From: Isoptericola chiayiensis
GTDB lineage: Bacteria; Actinomycetota; Actinomycetes; Actinomycetales; Cellulomonadaceae
Direction of reading: 5' to 3'
Assembly (NCBI RefSeq): GCF_013149805.1
Contig: NZ_JABEZT010000003.1
Location: forward strand, 434,001-498,000
Length of the DNA stretch: 64,000 bases
Part shown: piece after piece, positions 14,817 through 22,320 of the stretch
Layout: every line of letters starts with the position of its first letter
Position numbering within the stretch: the first letter of the stretch is position 1
Notes under the pieces: model-generated
What the model was told of the DNA's origin: nothing
What the model saw: only the letters and a program-made list of their open reading frames with translations
The model's database searches: none
Translations under genes and position numbers: made by a program

Positions 14817-17723
14817 GTGTCCTCCGTCCTCTACTCCCTCGGCCACTGGGCCGCCGGCGCCCGCCGCCTCGTGGTCGTCGCCTGGGTCGGCGTCCTCGTG
14901 GTGGTCGGTGGTGCCGGAGCACTCGTCTACCAGGGCTTCGACAACTCGATCACCATCCCCGGGACGGAGTCCCAGCAGGCGCTCGACCAGCTCTCGGCGA
15001 CGTTCCCCGAGGTCAGCGGCTCCTCCGCGCAGATCATCGTGGTCGCCCCCGAGGGCGGCACCATCGAGGACGACGACGTGCGCGACCCGGTCGAGGACGC
15101 CGCCGAGGACATCGAGGCGCTCGACGAGGTGCGCGTCGTGTCCACCCCCTACGACGAGATGCTGAGCGCCTCGGTCAGCGACGACGACCGCGCCACGATC
15201 CTGCAGGTCCAGCTCGACGGCGACGCCTTCTCCATCAGCGACGCCACCAAGGACGAGCTGCACGGCATCACCGACGAGCTCGCCGCGGCCCTGCCCGACG
15301 GCAGCCAGGCCTCGCTCGGCGGTGAGCTCTTCTCCACCGAGCTGCCCGCGCTGAGCATCGTCGAGGCGATCGGTGTGGTCGTGGCGCTGATCGTCCTGAT
15401 GATCACGCTCGGTTCGTTCGTCGCCGCGGGGCTGCCGCTGGTGAACGCGCTGGTCGGCGTCGGCGTCTCGATGCTGCTGCTCCTGGCCGCCACCGTGTTC
15501 GGCCCCATCAACTCCACGACCCCGATGCTCGGGCTGATGCTCGGCCTCGCCGTCGGCATCGACTACGCGCTGTTCATCGTCTCGCGGCACCAGGAGCTGC
15601 TGCGCGAGGGTGTCGAGGTGCGCGAGTCCGTGGCCCGCGCCACCGCGACGGCCGGGTCCGCCGTCGTCTTCGCCGGGCTGACCGTGATGATCGCCCTGGT
15701 CGGCCTCAGCGTCGCCGGCATCCCGTTCCTGTCGATCATGGGTGTCGCCGCCGCCGTGTCCGTGGGCCTCGCCGTCGTCGTCTCCCTGACGCTGCTGCCC
15801 GCGCTGCTCGCCATGGCCGGGGACCGGCTGCGGCCCCGGCCGAAGAAGGCCCGCCGCGGCAAGCGGTCCGGGCAGGCGCCCGAGCCGGACGCCACCGGGC
15901 ACGAGAACCGGTTCTTCGCCGGGTGGGTCAAAGCCGTCACCAAGAAGCCGATCGTGACGATCGTGCTGGTCGTGGTCGCCCTCGGGGCCCTGGCGTTCCC
16001 GGCGACGAACCTGCGCCTCGCGCTGCCCGACGCCGGCTACCTGCCGGAGGACAACGAGGCCCGCCAGACGTACGACCTGGTCGGCGAGTACTTCGGCGAC
16101 GGGTTCAACGGCCCCCTGATCGTCACCGGGTCCATCATCGAGTCCACCGACCCGCTCGGTCTCATGGACGACCTCGCCGCCGAGATCGAGGACCTGCCCG
16201 GCGTCGCGGACGTGCCCATGGCCACCCCGAACCAGACCGCCGACACGGGCATCATTCAGGTGATCCCCGAGGGCGCCCCGGACTCCGAGGCGACCAAGGC
16301 GCTCGTGGCCGAGATCCGGGACATGGAGGACTACTGGCTCAGCGAGTACGGCGTCGAGCTCGCCGTCACCGGCTTCACCGCCGTCGGCATCGACGTGTCC
16401 GACAAGCTCGGCGAGGCGCTGCTCCCGTTCGGGTTCGTCGTCGTCGGCCTGTCGCTGCTGCTGCTCATGATGGTGTTCCGCTCCATCTGGGTGCCCGTCA
16501 AGGCCACCGTCGGGTTCCTGCTGAGCGTCGGGGCGGCGTTCGGTGCCGTCACGCTCGTGTTCGAGCACGGGCTGTTCGCCGACGCGCTGCACGTGACCAA
16601 GCTCGGCCCCGTCATCAGCTTCATGCCCATCATCCTCATGGGCGTGCTGTTCGGCCTGGCCATGGACTACGAGGTCTTCCTCGTCTCCCGCATCCGGGAG
16701 GACTTCGTCCACAACGGCCGCCGCGCCCGCCGCGCGGTGCTGACCGGGTTCCAGGGCGCCGCCAAGGTCGTCACGGCCGCCGCCGTCATCATGTTCTCCG
16801 TGTTCGTGGCGTTCGTGCCCGAGGGCGACATGACGCTCAAACCCATCGCGCTGGGGCTCGCCGTCGGCGTGGCCGTCGACGCCTTCGTGGTGCGGATGGT
16901 GCTGGTGCCCGCGGTGCTCGCCCTGCTCGGCGACCGGGCCTGGTGGATCCCGCGCTGGCTCGACCGCGCCCTGCCGACGTTCGACGTCGAGGGCGAGGGC
17001 ATCGCCAAGGAGCTGCGGCTCGCGTCGTGGCCCGGTGAGCGCGCCGACGGCCGCGCCGACGCCGTCGTCGCCCACGAGGTCGAGGTCGCCGGACCGCGCG
17101 GCCCGGGCCTCGGGGAGCCGCCGCTCGTCGGCCCCTTCTCGGTGCGCGTGCTCGACGGTGGATCCCTCGCCGTGCACGGCGACGCCACCGCGCCCGTCAA
17201 CACCCTGCTGCTGACCCTGGCGGGACGGGTGCACCCGGACGCCGGCGCGCTGAAGGTCGCCGGGTACGTCCTGCCGGAACGCGGCGGATCCGTCCGGGCC
17301 CGGGTCGCCGTCGTCGACGCCGTCACCGACCCCGCGGCCGACGCCGTGACCACCGCCGTGCGCGAGGGCGCCCGGATCGTCGTCGTCGACCGCACCGACG
17401 TCGTCGCCGACCGGACCGACCGGGAGGCCCTGGCCGAGGCGTTCGCCGCGGCGCACGCTGCCGGCGTCACCCTGCTGGTCGGCTCCACCGGCGTCGCGGT
17501 CACCGACCTGCTGCCCGACGGCAGCCCCGTGCTCGACGTGGGCGCCGGCTGGGGAGCACCCGTCCACCTGGGTGGTGGCGAGGTGCCGCCCCCGCCGCCC
17601 GACGACGAGGCCCACGCACCGCCGTCGCCCGCGGCGGACAGCGCCGACGGCACCGACAGCGCGGCGTCCGGGGACGAGTCCCGCGCCAACCCGAACACGA
17701 CCCCCGAGGAGGTGCGGGCATGA
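14817..17723 (+). CDS. MMPL/RND-family transporter with a decayed ABC-ATPase-like C-terminal domain
   Basis: The 968-residue protein starts at a GTG with GGGAG 7 nt upstream. Residues 1 to about 725 form a two-fold RND/MMPL porter of about 12 helices; the proton-relay Asp-Tyr pairs are present as D249-Y250 (GLAVGIDYALF) and D617-Y618 (GLAMDYEVFLVSR). Residues about 750-900 form a soluble cytosolic extension that reads like an ABC nucleotide-binding domain. NTLLLTLAGRVHPDAGALKV matches the helix after Walker A and the A-loop strand, and ARIVVVDRTD (852-861) matches Walker B. The Walker A itself is replaced by GDATAPVNT (788-796) without Gly-Lys-Ser/Thr, so ATP hydrolysis is unlikely. The tail is Pro/Asp-rich. 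The stop overlaps the YhgE start. Confidence 0.9.
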   Translation: MSSVLYSLGHWAAGARRLVVVAWVGVLVVVGGAGALVYQGFDNSITIPGTESQQALDQLSATFPEVSGSSAQIIVVAPEGGTIEDDDVRDPVEDAAEDIEALDEVRVVSTPYDEMLSASVSDDDRATILQVQLDGDAFSISDATKDELHGITDELAAALPDGSQASLGGELFSTELPALSIVEAIGVVVALIVLMITLGSFVAAGLPLVNALVGVGVSMLLLLAATVFGPINSTTPMLGLMLGLAVGIDYALFIVSRHQELLREGVEVRESVARATATAGSAVVFAGLTVMIALVGLSVAGIPFLSIMGVAAAVSVGLAVVVSLTLLPALLAMAGDRLRPRPKKARRGKRSGQAPEPDATGHENRFFAGWVKAVTKKPIVTIVLVVVALGALAFPATNLRLALPDAGYLPEDNEARQTYDLVGEYFGDGFNGPLIVTGSIIESTDPLGLMDDLAAEIEDLPGVADVPMATPNQTADTGIIQVIPEGAPDSEATKALVAEIRDMEDYWLSEYGVELAVTGFTAVGIDVSDKLGEALLPFGFVVVGLSLLLLMMVFRSIWVPVKATVGFLLSVGAAFGAVTLVFEHGLFADALHVTKLGPVISFMPIILMGVLFGLAMDYEVFLVSRIREDFVHNGRRARRAVLTGFQGAAKVVTAAAVIMFSVFVAFVPEGDMTLKPIALGLAVGVAVDAFVVRMVLVPAVLALLGDRAWWIPRWLDRALPTFDVEGEGIAKELRLASWPGERADGRADAVVAHEVEVAGPRGPGLGEPPLVGPFSVRVLDGGSLAVHGDATAPVNTLLLTLAGRVHPDAGALKVAGYVLPERGGSVRARVAVVDAVTDPAADAVTTAVREGARIVVVDRTDVVADRTDREALAEAFAAAHAAGVTLLVGSTGVAVTDLLPDGSPVLDVGAGWGAPVHLGGGEVPPPPPDDEAHAPPSPAADSADGTDSAASGDESRANPNTTPEEVRA

Positions 17724-20203
17724 ACCGCGTCCGCCAGAACCCGTGGTCCGTCGCCGCGGTCGCCCTCCTGCCCGTGCTGGCGCTCGGCATCCTGCTGGCC
17801 GCGCTGTGGAACCCCGTCGACCGGCTGGACACCGTCCAGGCGGCGATCGTCAACAACGACGAGCCGGTCGAGGTGGACGGGCAGACCGTGCCCCTCGGCC
17901 GTCAGCTCGCCGCCGGGCTCGTCGGCGGCGCCGAGGACTCGGACGTGAACTACGACTGGACCCTCACCGACACCGAGCACGCCACCGACGGGCTGGCCGA
18001 CGGCACCTACGCCGCCGTCGTCACCATTCCGGAGGGCTTCTCCGCGGCCGCGACGTCGTTCGGGTCCGAGGACCCGGCCGACGCCGAGCAGGCCACCATC
18101 GACATCTCCACCCCGGCGGGCGGTCGGGTCGTCGACGACGCCCTGGCCCGGATCGTGGCCACCACCGCGACGTCCGTCATGGGCTCGTCGCTGACCGAGA
18201 CCTACGTGGACAACGTCCTGGTCGGCTTCAACGACCTCTCCGACGGCATCGGGGAGGCGGCCGACGGCGCGGACCAGCTCGCCGACGGCGTCGACCAGAC
18301 CGCCTCGGGCGCCGACGAGCTCGCCGACGGCGCCGGCCAGTACGCCGACGGCGTCGACCAGTTCGCCGTCGGGCTCGACGAGGCCGCCTCGGGCGGCTTC
18401 CAGCTCGCCGACGGTGCGCAGCAGTACGCCGCCGGCGTGTCCGAGGCCGCCTCCGGGACGGACGCGCTGGTCTCCGGTGCCGACCAGCTCGCCGACGGCG
18501 TGGGTCAGGCCGCCGACGGCGGTCAACAGCTCGCCACGGGCGCCCAGCAGTACGCGGACGGGGTGGGCGAGGCCGCCGACGGCGCCGACGCGCTCGCCGA
18601 CGGCGCGAACCAGGTCGCGGCCGGCGTGGCCGGGATCAGCGGTGGCATCCGCGAGAGCGCCGACGGGGCCGACGACCTCGCCGACGGCGGGTACGAGCTC
18701 GCCGACGGGGCCGACGAGGTCGCCGGCGGCGTGCAGCAGCTGGCCGACCAGGCCGGGCAGATCAACGAGCAGATCCCCTCGGAGGAGGACATCCAGGCGG
18801 GGATCGACGAGATCGCGGCGGGCTACGAGCAGAACGCGGCCGAGGTGACCGCGGCCCTCGACGAGGCCGCCGCCGCGCTCGGGTGCGAGACCACGCCCGA
18901 CAGCGCCGCCTGCCTCCAGCTCGAGGAGATCCGCGCCGCGCTGGCCAGCCTGTCCGGTGACGTCACCGGCGAGTTCGACGAGGTCACCAGCGCGCTCCTG
19001 AGCGCCCGCGGGCAGGTCACGGAGCTCGCCGACGGCACGGCGCAGCTCGCCGCCGGCGCCGAGCAGGTCGCGACGGGTACCCGCGGCATCGCCGACGGCA
19101 ACGCCGAGCTCGGCGACGGGCTCCGGGAGCTCGCCGCCGGCAACGACCAGGTCGCCGCCGGGGCCGACGGCGTCGCGTCCGGTGCGACGGACCTGGCCGG
19201 CGGCATCGACCAGCTCGACGCCGGCGCCAGCGAGCTCGCGACGGGCGTGTCCGGGTTCGCGGACGGCGTCGGGCAGCTCGACGCCGGCGCCACCGGTCTC
19301 GCGTCCGGCGTCGACCAGTTCGCCGCCGGGGTGGACCAGCTCGACGCCGGGGCCAGCGAGCTCGCGACGGGCGTGTCTGGGTTCGCGGACGGCGTCGGGC
19401 AGCTCGACGCCGGCGCCGGGGAGCTCGTGAGCGGAGCGGACGGGCTCGCCGACGGGTCCCAGGGTCTGGCCGACGGCGTCGACCAGCTCTCCGACGGTGC
19501 GACCGACCTGGCCGGCGGTCTGGACGAGGCGGCGTCGGGCATCCCGACCTACTCGGACAGCGAGCGCGAGAACCTCTCCGGCGTCGTCGCCGACCCGGTC
19601 GCCGCGCCCGGGGTGGACGATCTGTCCACCGGGGCCACCGGACCGCTGTTCGCCGTCGTCGCCCTGTGGCTCGGGGCGCTCGGCCTGCTGACGGTCTACC
19701 CGCCCGTGGCCGCCCGTGCCCTGGGTTCGACGCGCTCCTCGCTGCGGCTCACGCTGGGCGCACTGGCGGTGCCCGCCGCGATCGGCACGGGGACCGGTGC
19801 CGCCGTCGGCGCGATCCTGGCGGGCGTCGAGGGCCTGTCCCTCGGCGGCTGGCTCGGTGCGATCGTGGTCGGAGCGCTGGTGTCCGTGTGCTTCGTGGCC
19901 GCGCACCTCGGCTTCCTGGCCTGGCTGGGCAACGTCGGGCGCGGGATCAGCCTGCTGATGGCGGTGCTGCTCATCGGGACCGGCGTGGTGGCCACCGTGC
20001 CGGACGTGCTGGTCGCCGTGGCCGACTTCCTGCCGACCGGTGCGGCGCAGTCGGCGCTGTCCGCCGTCGTCTTGTCCGGTGTCGGTGGCCTGGCCGGTGC
20101 GATCACCGTGCTGGTCCTGTGGACGCTCGCGGGGATCGGGCTGGGCGTCGGGGCCGCGGCGCGGGCGCGTCGCACCCGGGTCGCGGCGCTGCTGCGCACC
20201 TGA
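17720..20203 (+). CDS. YhgE/Pip-type membrane protein with a long Leu-Ala-Asp-Gly repeat region
   Basis: The 827-residue protein has one N-terminal helix, a YhgE/Pip N-terminal domain (PVDRLDTVQAAIVNNDEPV), a very long extracytoplasmic region (about 175-610) of short repeats of the form LADGADQ or LAAGVDQ, and about six C-terminal helices of the ABC-2 type. The repeats have an 11-residue-like spacing expected of a long helical rod or coiled coil. Family members include the phage infection protein Pip and EsaA-like secretion components. Its ATG overlaps the MMPL stop, so the two are translationally coupled. The pairing suggests one envelope export machine. Recent duplication inside the repeat region is described separately. 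Confidence 0.9.
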   Translation: MNRVRQNPWSVAAVALLPVLALGILLAALWNPVDRLDTVQAAIVNNDEPVEVDGQTVPLGRQLAAGLVGGAEDSDVNYDWTLTDTEHATDGLADGTYAAVVTIPEGFSAAATSFGSEDPADAEQATIDISTPAGGRVVDDALARIVATTATSVMGSSLTETYVDNVLVGFNDLSDGIGEAADGADQLADGVDQTASGADELADGAGQYADGVDQFAVGLDEAASGGFQLADGAQQYAAGVSEAASGTDALVSGADQLADGVGQAADGGQQLATGAQQYADGVGEAADGADALADGANQVAAGVAGISGGIRESADGADDLADGGYELADGADEVAGGVQQLADQAGQINEQIPSEEDIQAGIDEIAAGYEQNAAEVTAALDEAAAALGCETTPDSAACLQLEEIRAALASLSGDVTGEFDEVTSALLSARGQVTELADGTAQLAAGAEQVATGTRGIADGNAELGDGLRELAAGNDQVAAGADGVASGATDLAGGIDQLDAGASELATGVSGFADGVGQLDAGATGLASGVDQFAAGVDQLDAGASELATGVSGFADGVGQLDAGAGELVSGADGLADGSQGLADGVDQLSDGATDLAGGLDEAASGIPTYSDSERENLSGVVADPVAAPGVDDLSTGATGPLFAVVALWLGALGLLTVYPPVAARALGSTRSSLRLTLGALAVPAAIGTGTGAAVGAILAGVEGLSLGGWLGAIVVGALVSVCFVAAHLGFLAWLGNVGRGISLLMAVLLIGTGVVATVPDVLVAVADFLPTGAAQSALSAVVLSGVGGLAGAITVLVLWTLAGIGLGVGAAARARRTRVAALLRT
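19208..19417 (+). repeat. Recent in-frame duplication inside the YhgE/Pip gene
   Basis: Bases 19208-19291 and 19334-19417 are 84-bp copies differing at only two silent positions, offset by 126 bp (42 codons). They encode QLDAGASELATGVSG and the following FADGVGQLDAGA twice. Near-identity at synonymous sites points to recent duplication or gene conversion. Confidence 0.9.
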
Positions 20204-20251
20204 CCTGCGCCGTCGGACGGCCCCCTGGGACGCCGTGCCGCAGCCCGGTCC

Positions 20252-20485
20252 TCAGTGACGCCGGGGCAGCGGTGCGGCGTTCTGGCGTTCCTGGATCTGC
20301 ACGGGGCGGAAGCCGGCACCGGTGGCCTGCTGCCAGTGCGCGACCAGGGCGGCGTCCGCCTGCCGGCGGCCCGCCTTGTCCACGTGGGTGACCTGGCGGT
20401 ACGCCAGGAGCGCCGTCAGGTCGTGGGACAGTGCCCAGCGGACCGCGGCGCGTACCTCGTCGACCGTCGTGGAGTTCCTCATCAC
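20252..20485 (-). CDS. Small hypothetical protein
   Basis: This reading frame encodes 77 residues, or 76 if the adjacent ATG at 20482 is used instead of the GTG at 20485. It is predicted to be soluble and helical, with the stretch VDEVRAAVRWALSHDLTALL and no recognised domain. The gap between its neighbours would otherwise be over 400 bp, and the residue composition looks protein-like rather than the Arg/Pro-rich pattern of antisense frames. No clear ribosome binding site is visible; a CACTCT hexamer 6 nt before the GTG could serve a leaderless message. Confidence 0.55.
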   Translation of the reverse strand: MMRNSTTVDEVRAAVRWALSHDLTALLAYRQVTHVDKAGRRQADAALVAHWQQATGAGFRPVQIQERQNAAPLPRRH

Positions 20486-20643
20486 CGGCAGAGAGTGTCG
20501 TACCGCGGACTTGTGACGCGTATCGGCCCAGGTGGGCAGGGATTTTCCTCAGGTCTTCCTCAGACGTCGCCCCGGGCGTCGGACCGGACCGCCTCGGGCG
20601 CGCCCGCCGCGCCGAACGCGACGTCGTCCGACAGACTCGCCCC

Positions 20644-21726
20644 ATGGACCTGACGCAGGCGCGCGAGACCAAGCACCACCTGACCGACTACGCCCGTGAC
20701 CTGGCCGAACGTTACGGCGTCGCGGTCACGCCCCAGGCCTCGGTGCCCGACGGCGGGCCGCTCGCCGCGGTGCGGGCGCCCACGGTCTCGATCGGGCTCG
20801 CGCCGTCCGCGGAACCCGGCAGCTACCAGATCGCGGTGCGCTACCGGCTCGGTGTGCCGGCGGCCCGGGCCGTGGTCCGCCGGGTCGCCGCCGAGGCCGG
20901 TCCGGCACCCGACGTCCGGCGCACGGGTCGCATCCGCCGGCTGAGCCCGGGGCGCCGCGCCAGCAGCCGGTCGGACGTCGTCGAGCCGCAGCCGCCCGTC
21001 GCCACGGCGCTCGCGCTCGGCGAGACCTCGCGGGTCCGACCGCTGCGACCGGGCGTCTCGATCGCGCACGTGGACGTCACGGCGGGCACGCTCGGCGGGT
21101 TCGTCGTGGCCGACCCGGACTGCGCGGTCCCCGGGGCGCCGGACCTGCCCGGCGGTCCGGACGCGCTGTACGCGCTCTCGAACCGGCACGTGCTGGACGG
21201 GGCGCCGGGCGACGGGGTGCTGCAGCCCGGGCCGGCCGACGGCGGCACCGATCCCGCCGACCGGGTGGGCACGGTCGCGGCGGTGGTCCCGCTGGCGGCG
21301 GGGGAGCGGGCGACCGTCGACGCGGCCGTGGCGCTGCTGGACGACCCGCAGGTCGACCTCGACTACCCCGTGGGCCGCATCACGACGACGGCGGAGGCGA
21401 TGCCGGGGGACGCGGTCGAGAAGATCGGCCGCACCACCGGGCACACGCAGGGACGCGTGTCGGCGATCGAGATGGACGACGTGCTCGTCGGGTACGGGCC
21501 CGAGCTGGGCGTGCTCGCGTTCGACGGGCAGATCGAGGTGGAGTCGACCGCGCCGGGCCCGTTCTCCCGCGGCGGGGACTCGGGCTCGCTCGTGTACCGG
21601 GCCGACGGCGTCGCGCTGGGGCTGCTGTTCGCGGGCTCGGAGACGGGTGGCCCCGACGGCAGCGGGCTGACCTACGTCAACCCGGTCGACGCGGTGCTGA
21701 CCGCGCTGGGCGTCCGGCTGCGCTGA
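20644..21726 (+). CDS. Cytosolic trypsin-like serine protease homologue
   Basis: The 360-residue protein has an N-terminal domain of about 100 residues, an Arg-rich linker, and a chymotrypsin-like fold with a complete triad: H182 in SNRHVLDG, D226 in TVDAAVALL and S313 in GGDSGSLVY. No signal peptide or transmembrane segment is visible, so it is probably intracellular. The ATG lies 6 nt after a CAGACT hexamer without a ribosome binding site. Bacterial proteins of this type are poorly studied. It is convergent with the PTS IIA gene across a strong hairpin. The substrate is unknown, and activity is inferred only from the triad. Confidence 0.82.
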   Translation: MDLTQARETKHHLTDYARDLAERYGVAVTPQASVPDGGPLAAVRAPTVSIGLAPSAEPGSYQIAVRYRLGVPAARAVVRRVAAEAGPAPDVRRTGRIRRLSPGRRASSRSDVVEPQPPVATALALGETSRVRPLRPGVSIAHVDVTAGTLGGFVVADPDCAVPGAPDLPGGPDALYALSNRHVLDGAPGDGVLQPGPADGGTDPADRVGTVAAVVPLAAGERATVDAAVALLDDPQVDLDYPVGRITTTAEAMPGDAVEKIGRTTGHTQGRVSAIEMDDVLVGYGPELGVLAFDGQIEVESTAPGPFSRGGDSGSLVYRADGVALGLLFAGSETGGPDGSGLTYVNPVDAVLTALGVRLR

Positions 21727-21729
21727 CCG

Positions 21730-21776
21730 CCCCTCCTGACGCTGTGGGCATTTCATGCCCACAGCGTCAGGAGGGG
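21730..21776. terminator. Bidirectional hairpin between two convergent genes
   Basis: The arms 21730-21751 and 21755-21776 are perfect 22-bp reverse complements with a 3-nt loop. The core is CTGTGGGCAT/ATGCCCACAG. It begins 3 bp after the protease stop and contains the stop codon and last codons of the convergent PTS IIA gene. It is one of three TGTGGGC-core palindromes in the window, all between convergent genes. Confidence 0.85.
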
Positions 21777-22205
21777 GTCTCCGGGGCTGACGTCGGAGCC
21801 CGGCGCGGCGAGGAGCTCCACCTGCTCGGGCGGCGCCTCGAGGACGACGACGGGGCACGCGGCCGAGCGTCCGCCGTCGCGCACCGCCGCGGGAGACCAG
21901 GTCACGACGGGGTCGCCGGCCGTCACCTCGTCCCCCTCGACGACGTGCAGGGTGAAGCCCTCGCCGCCGAGCTGGACGGTGTCGATCCCCAGGTGCACGA
22001 GCACCGCGGGTCCGTCCGGACTCTGCACCACGAACGCGTGCGGGTGCAGCTTGACCACGCGGCCGTCGACGGGTGCGGTCACGTCGTCGCCCGTGGGCTC
22101 GACGGCGGTCCCGGGCCCGACGAGTCCTCCGGCGAAGACCGGGTCGGGCACCTCGTCGGTGGGGATCACGCGGCCGGCGACGGGGGAGCGGACGGTCAGC
22201 GGCAT
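21753..22205 (-). CDS. PTS glucose-type EIIA domain protein
   Basis: This 150-residue stand-alone EIIA of the glucose family starts MPLTVRSPVAGRVIPTDEVP and carries the histidines of the fold in VKLHPHAFVV and VLVHLGIDTVQL (the second being the phosphorylated one). It accepts phosphate from HPr and passes it to a sugar-specific EIIB, or acts as a regulator. CGGAGG precedes the ATG. It is divergent from ptsI, 115 bp away, forming a PTS locus; no HPr gene is present. Its stop codon is built into the terminator hairpin. Confidence 0.93.
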   Translation of the reverse strand: MPLTVRSPVAGRVIPTDEVPDPVFAGGLVGPGTAVEPTGDDVTAPVDGRVVKLHPHAFVVQSPDGPAVLVHLGIDTVQLGGEGFTLHVVEGDEVTAGDPVVTWSPAAVRDGGRSAACPVVVLEAPPEQVELLAAPGSDVSPGDPLLTLWA

Positions 22206-22235
22206 CGGGGCCTCCGGGCTGGTCGGTGCGGACTG

Positions 22236-22264
22236 TTGACACGGGGTGGTGCATCGACCAGTCT
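22236..22264 (+). promoter_or_regulatory. Sigma-70-type promoter of ptsI
   Basis: TTGACA (22236-22241) and CAGTCT (22259-22264) are separated by exactly 17 bp, and the leader to the ptsI ATG would be about 50 nt with a good Shine-Dalgarno. This contrasts with the leaderless layout of many other genes in the window. Confidence 0.65.
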
Positions 22265-22320
22265 GCACGGAACGGGTCGGTGCGCGCGGCGTTGCGTGGT
22301 GGGGTTCGGAGGTCGATGGC

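Noticed and set aside
14817-17723. Active ATP hydrolysis by the MMPL C-terminal domain
   Set aside because: The Walker A lysine and the Gly-Ser/Thr are missing, and no LSGGQ-like signature is visible, so at most it is a structural remnant.
18240-19550. CRISPR-like array in the YhgE/Pip gene
   Set aside because: The repeats are contiguous codon-level repeats in a long open frame, without unique spacers of constant length and without cas genes.
16667-19906. A 1079-codon open frame on the minus strand across the MMPL and YhgE/Pip genes
   Set aside because: It is antisense to two well-supported genes and its composition (His, Asp, Gly, Arg runs) is that of a mirror frame in very GC-rich DNA. 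There is no domain and no ribosome binding site.
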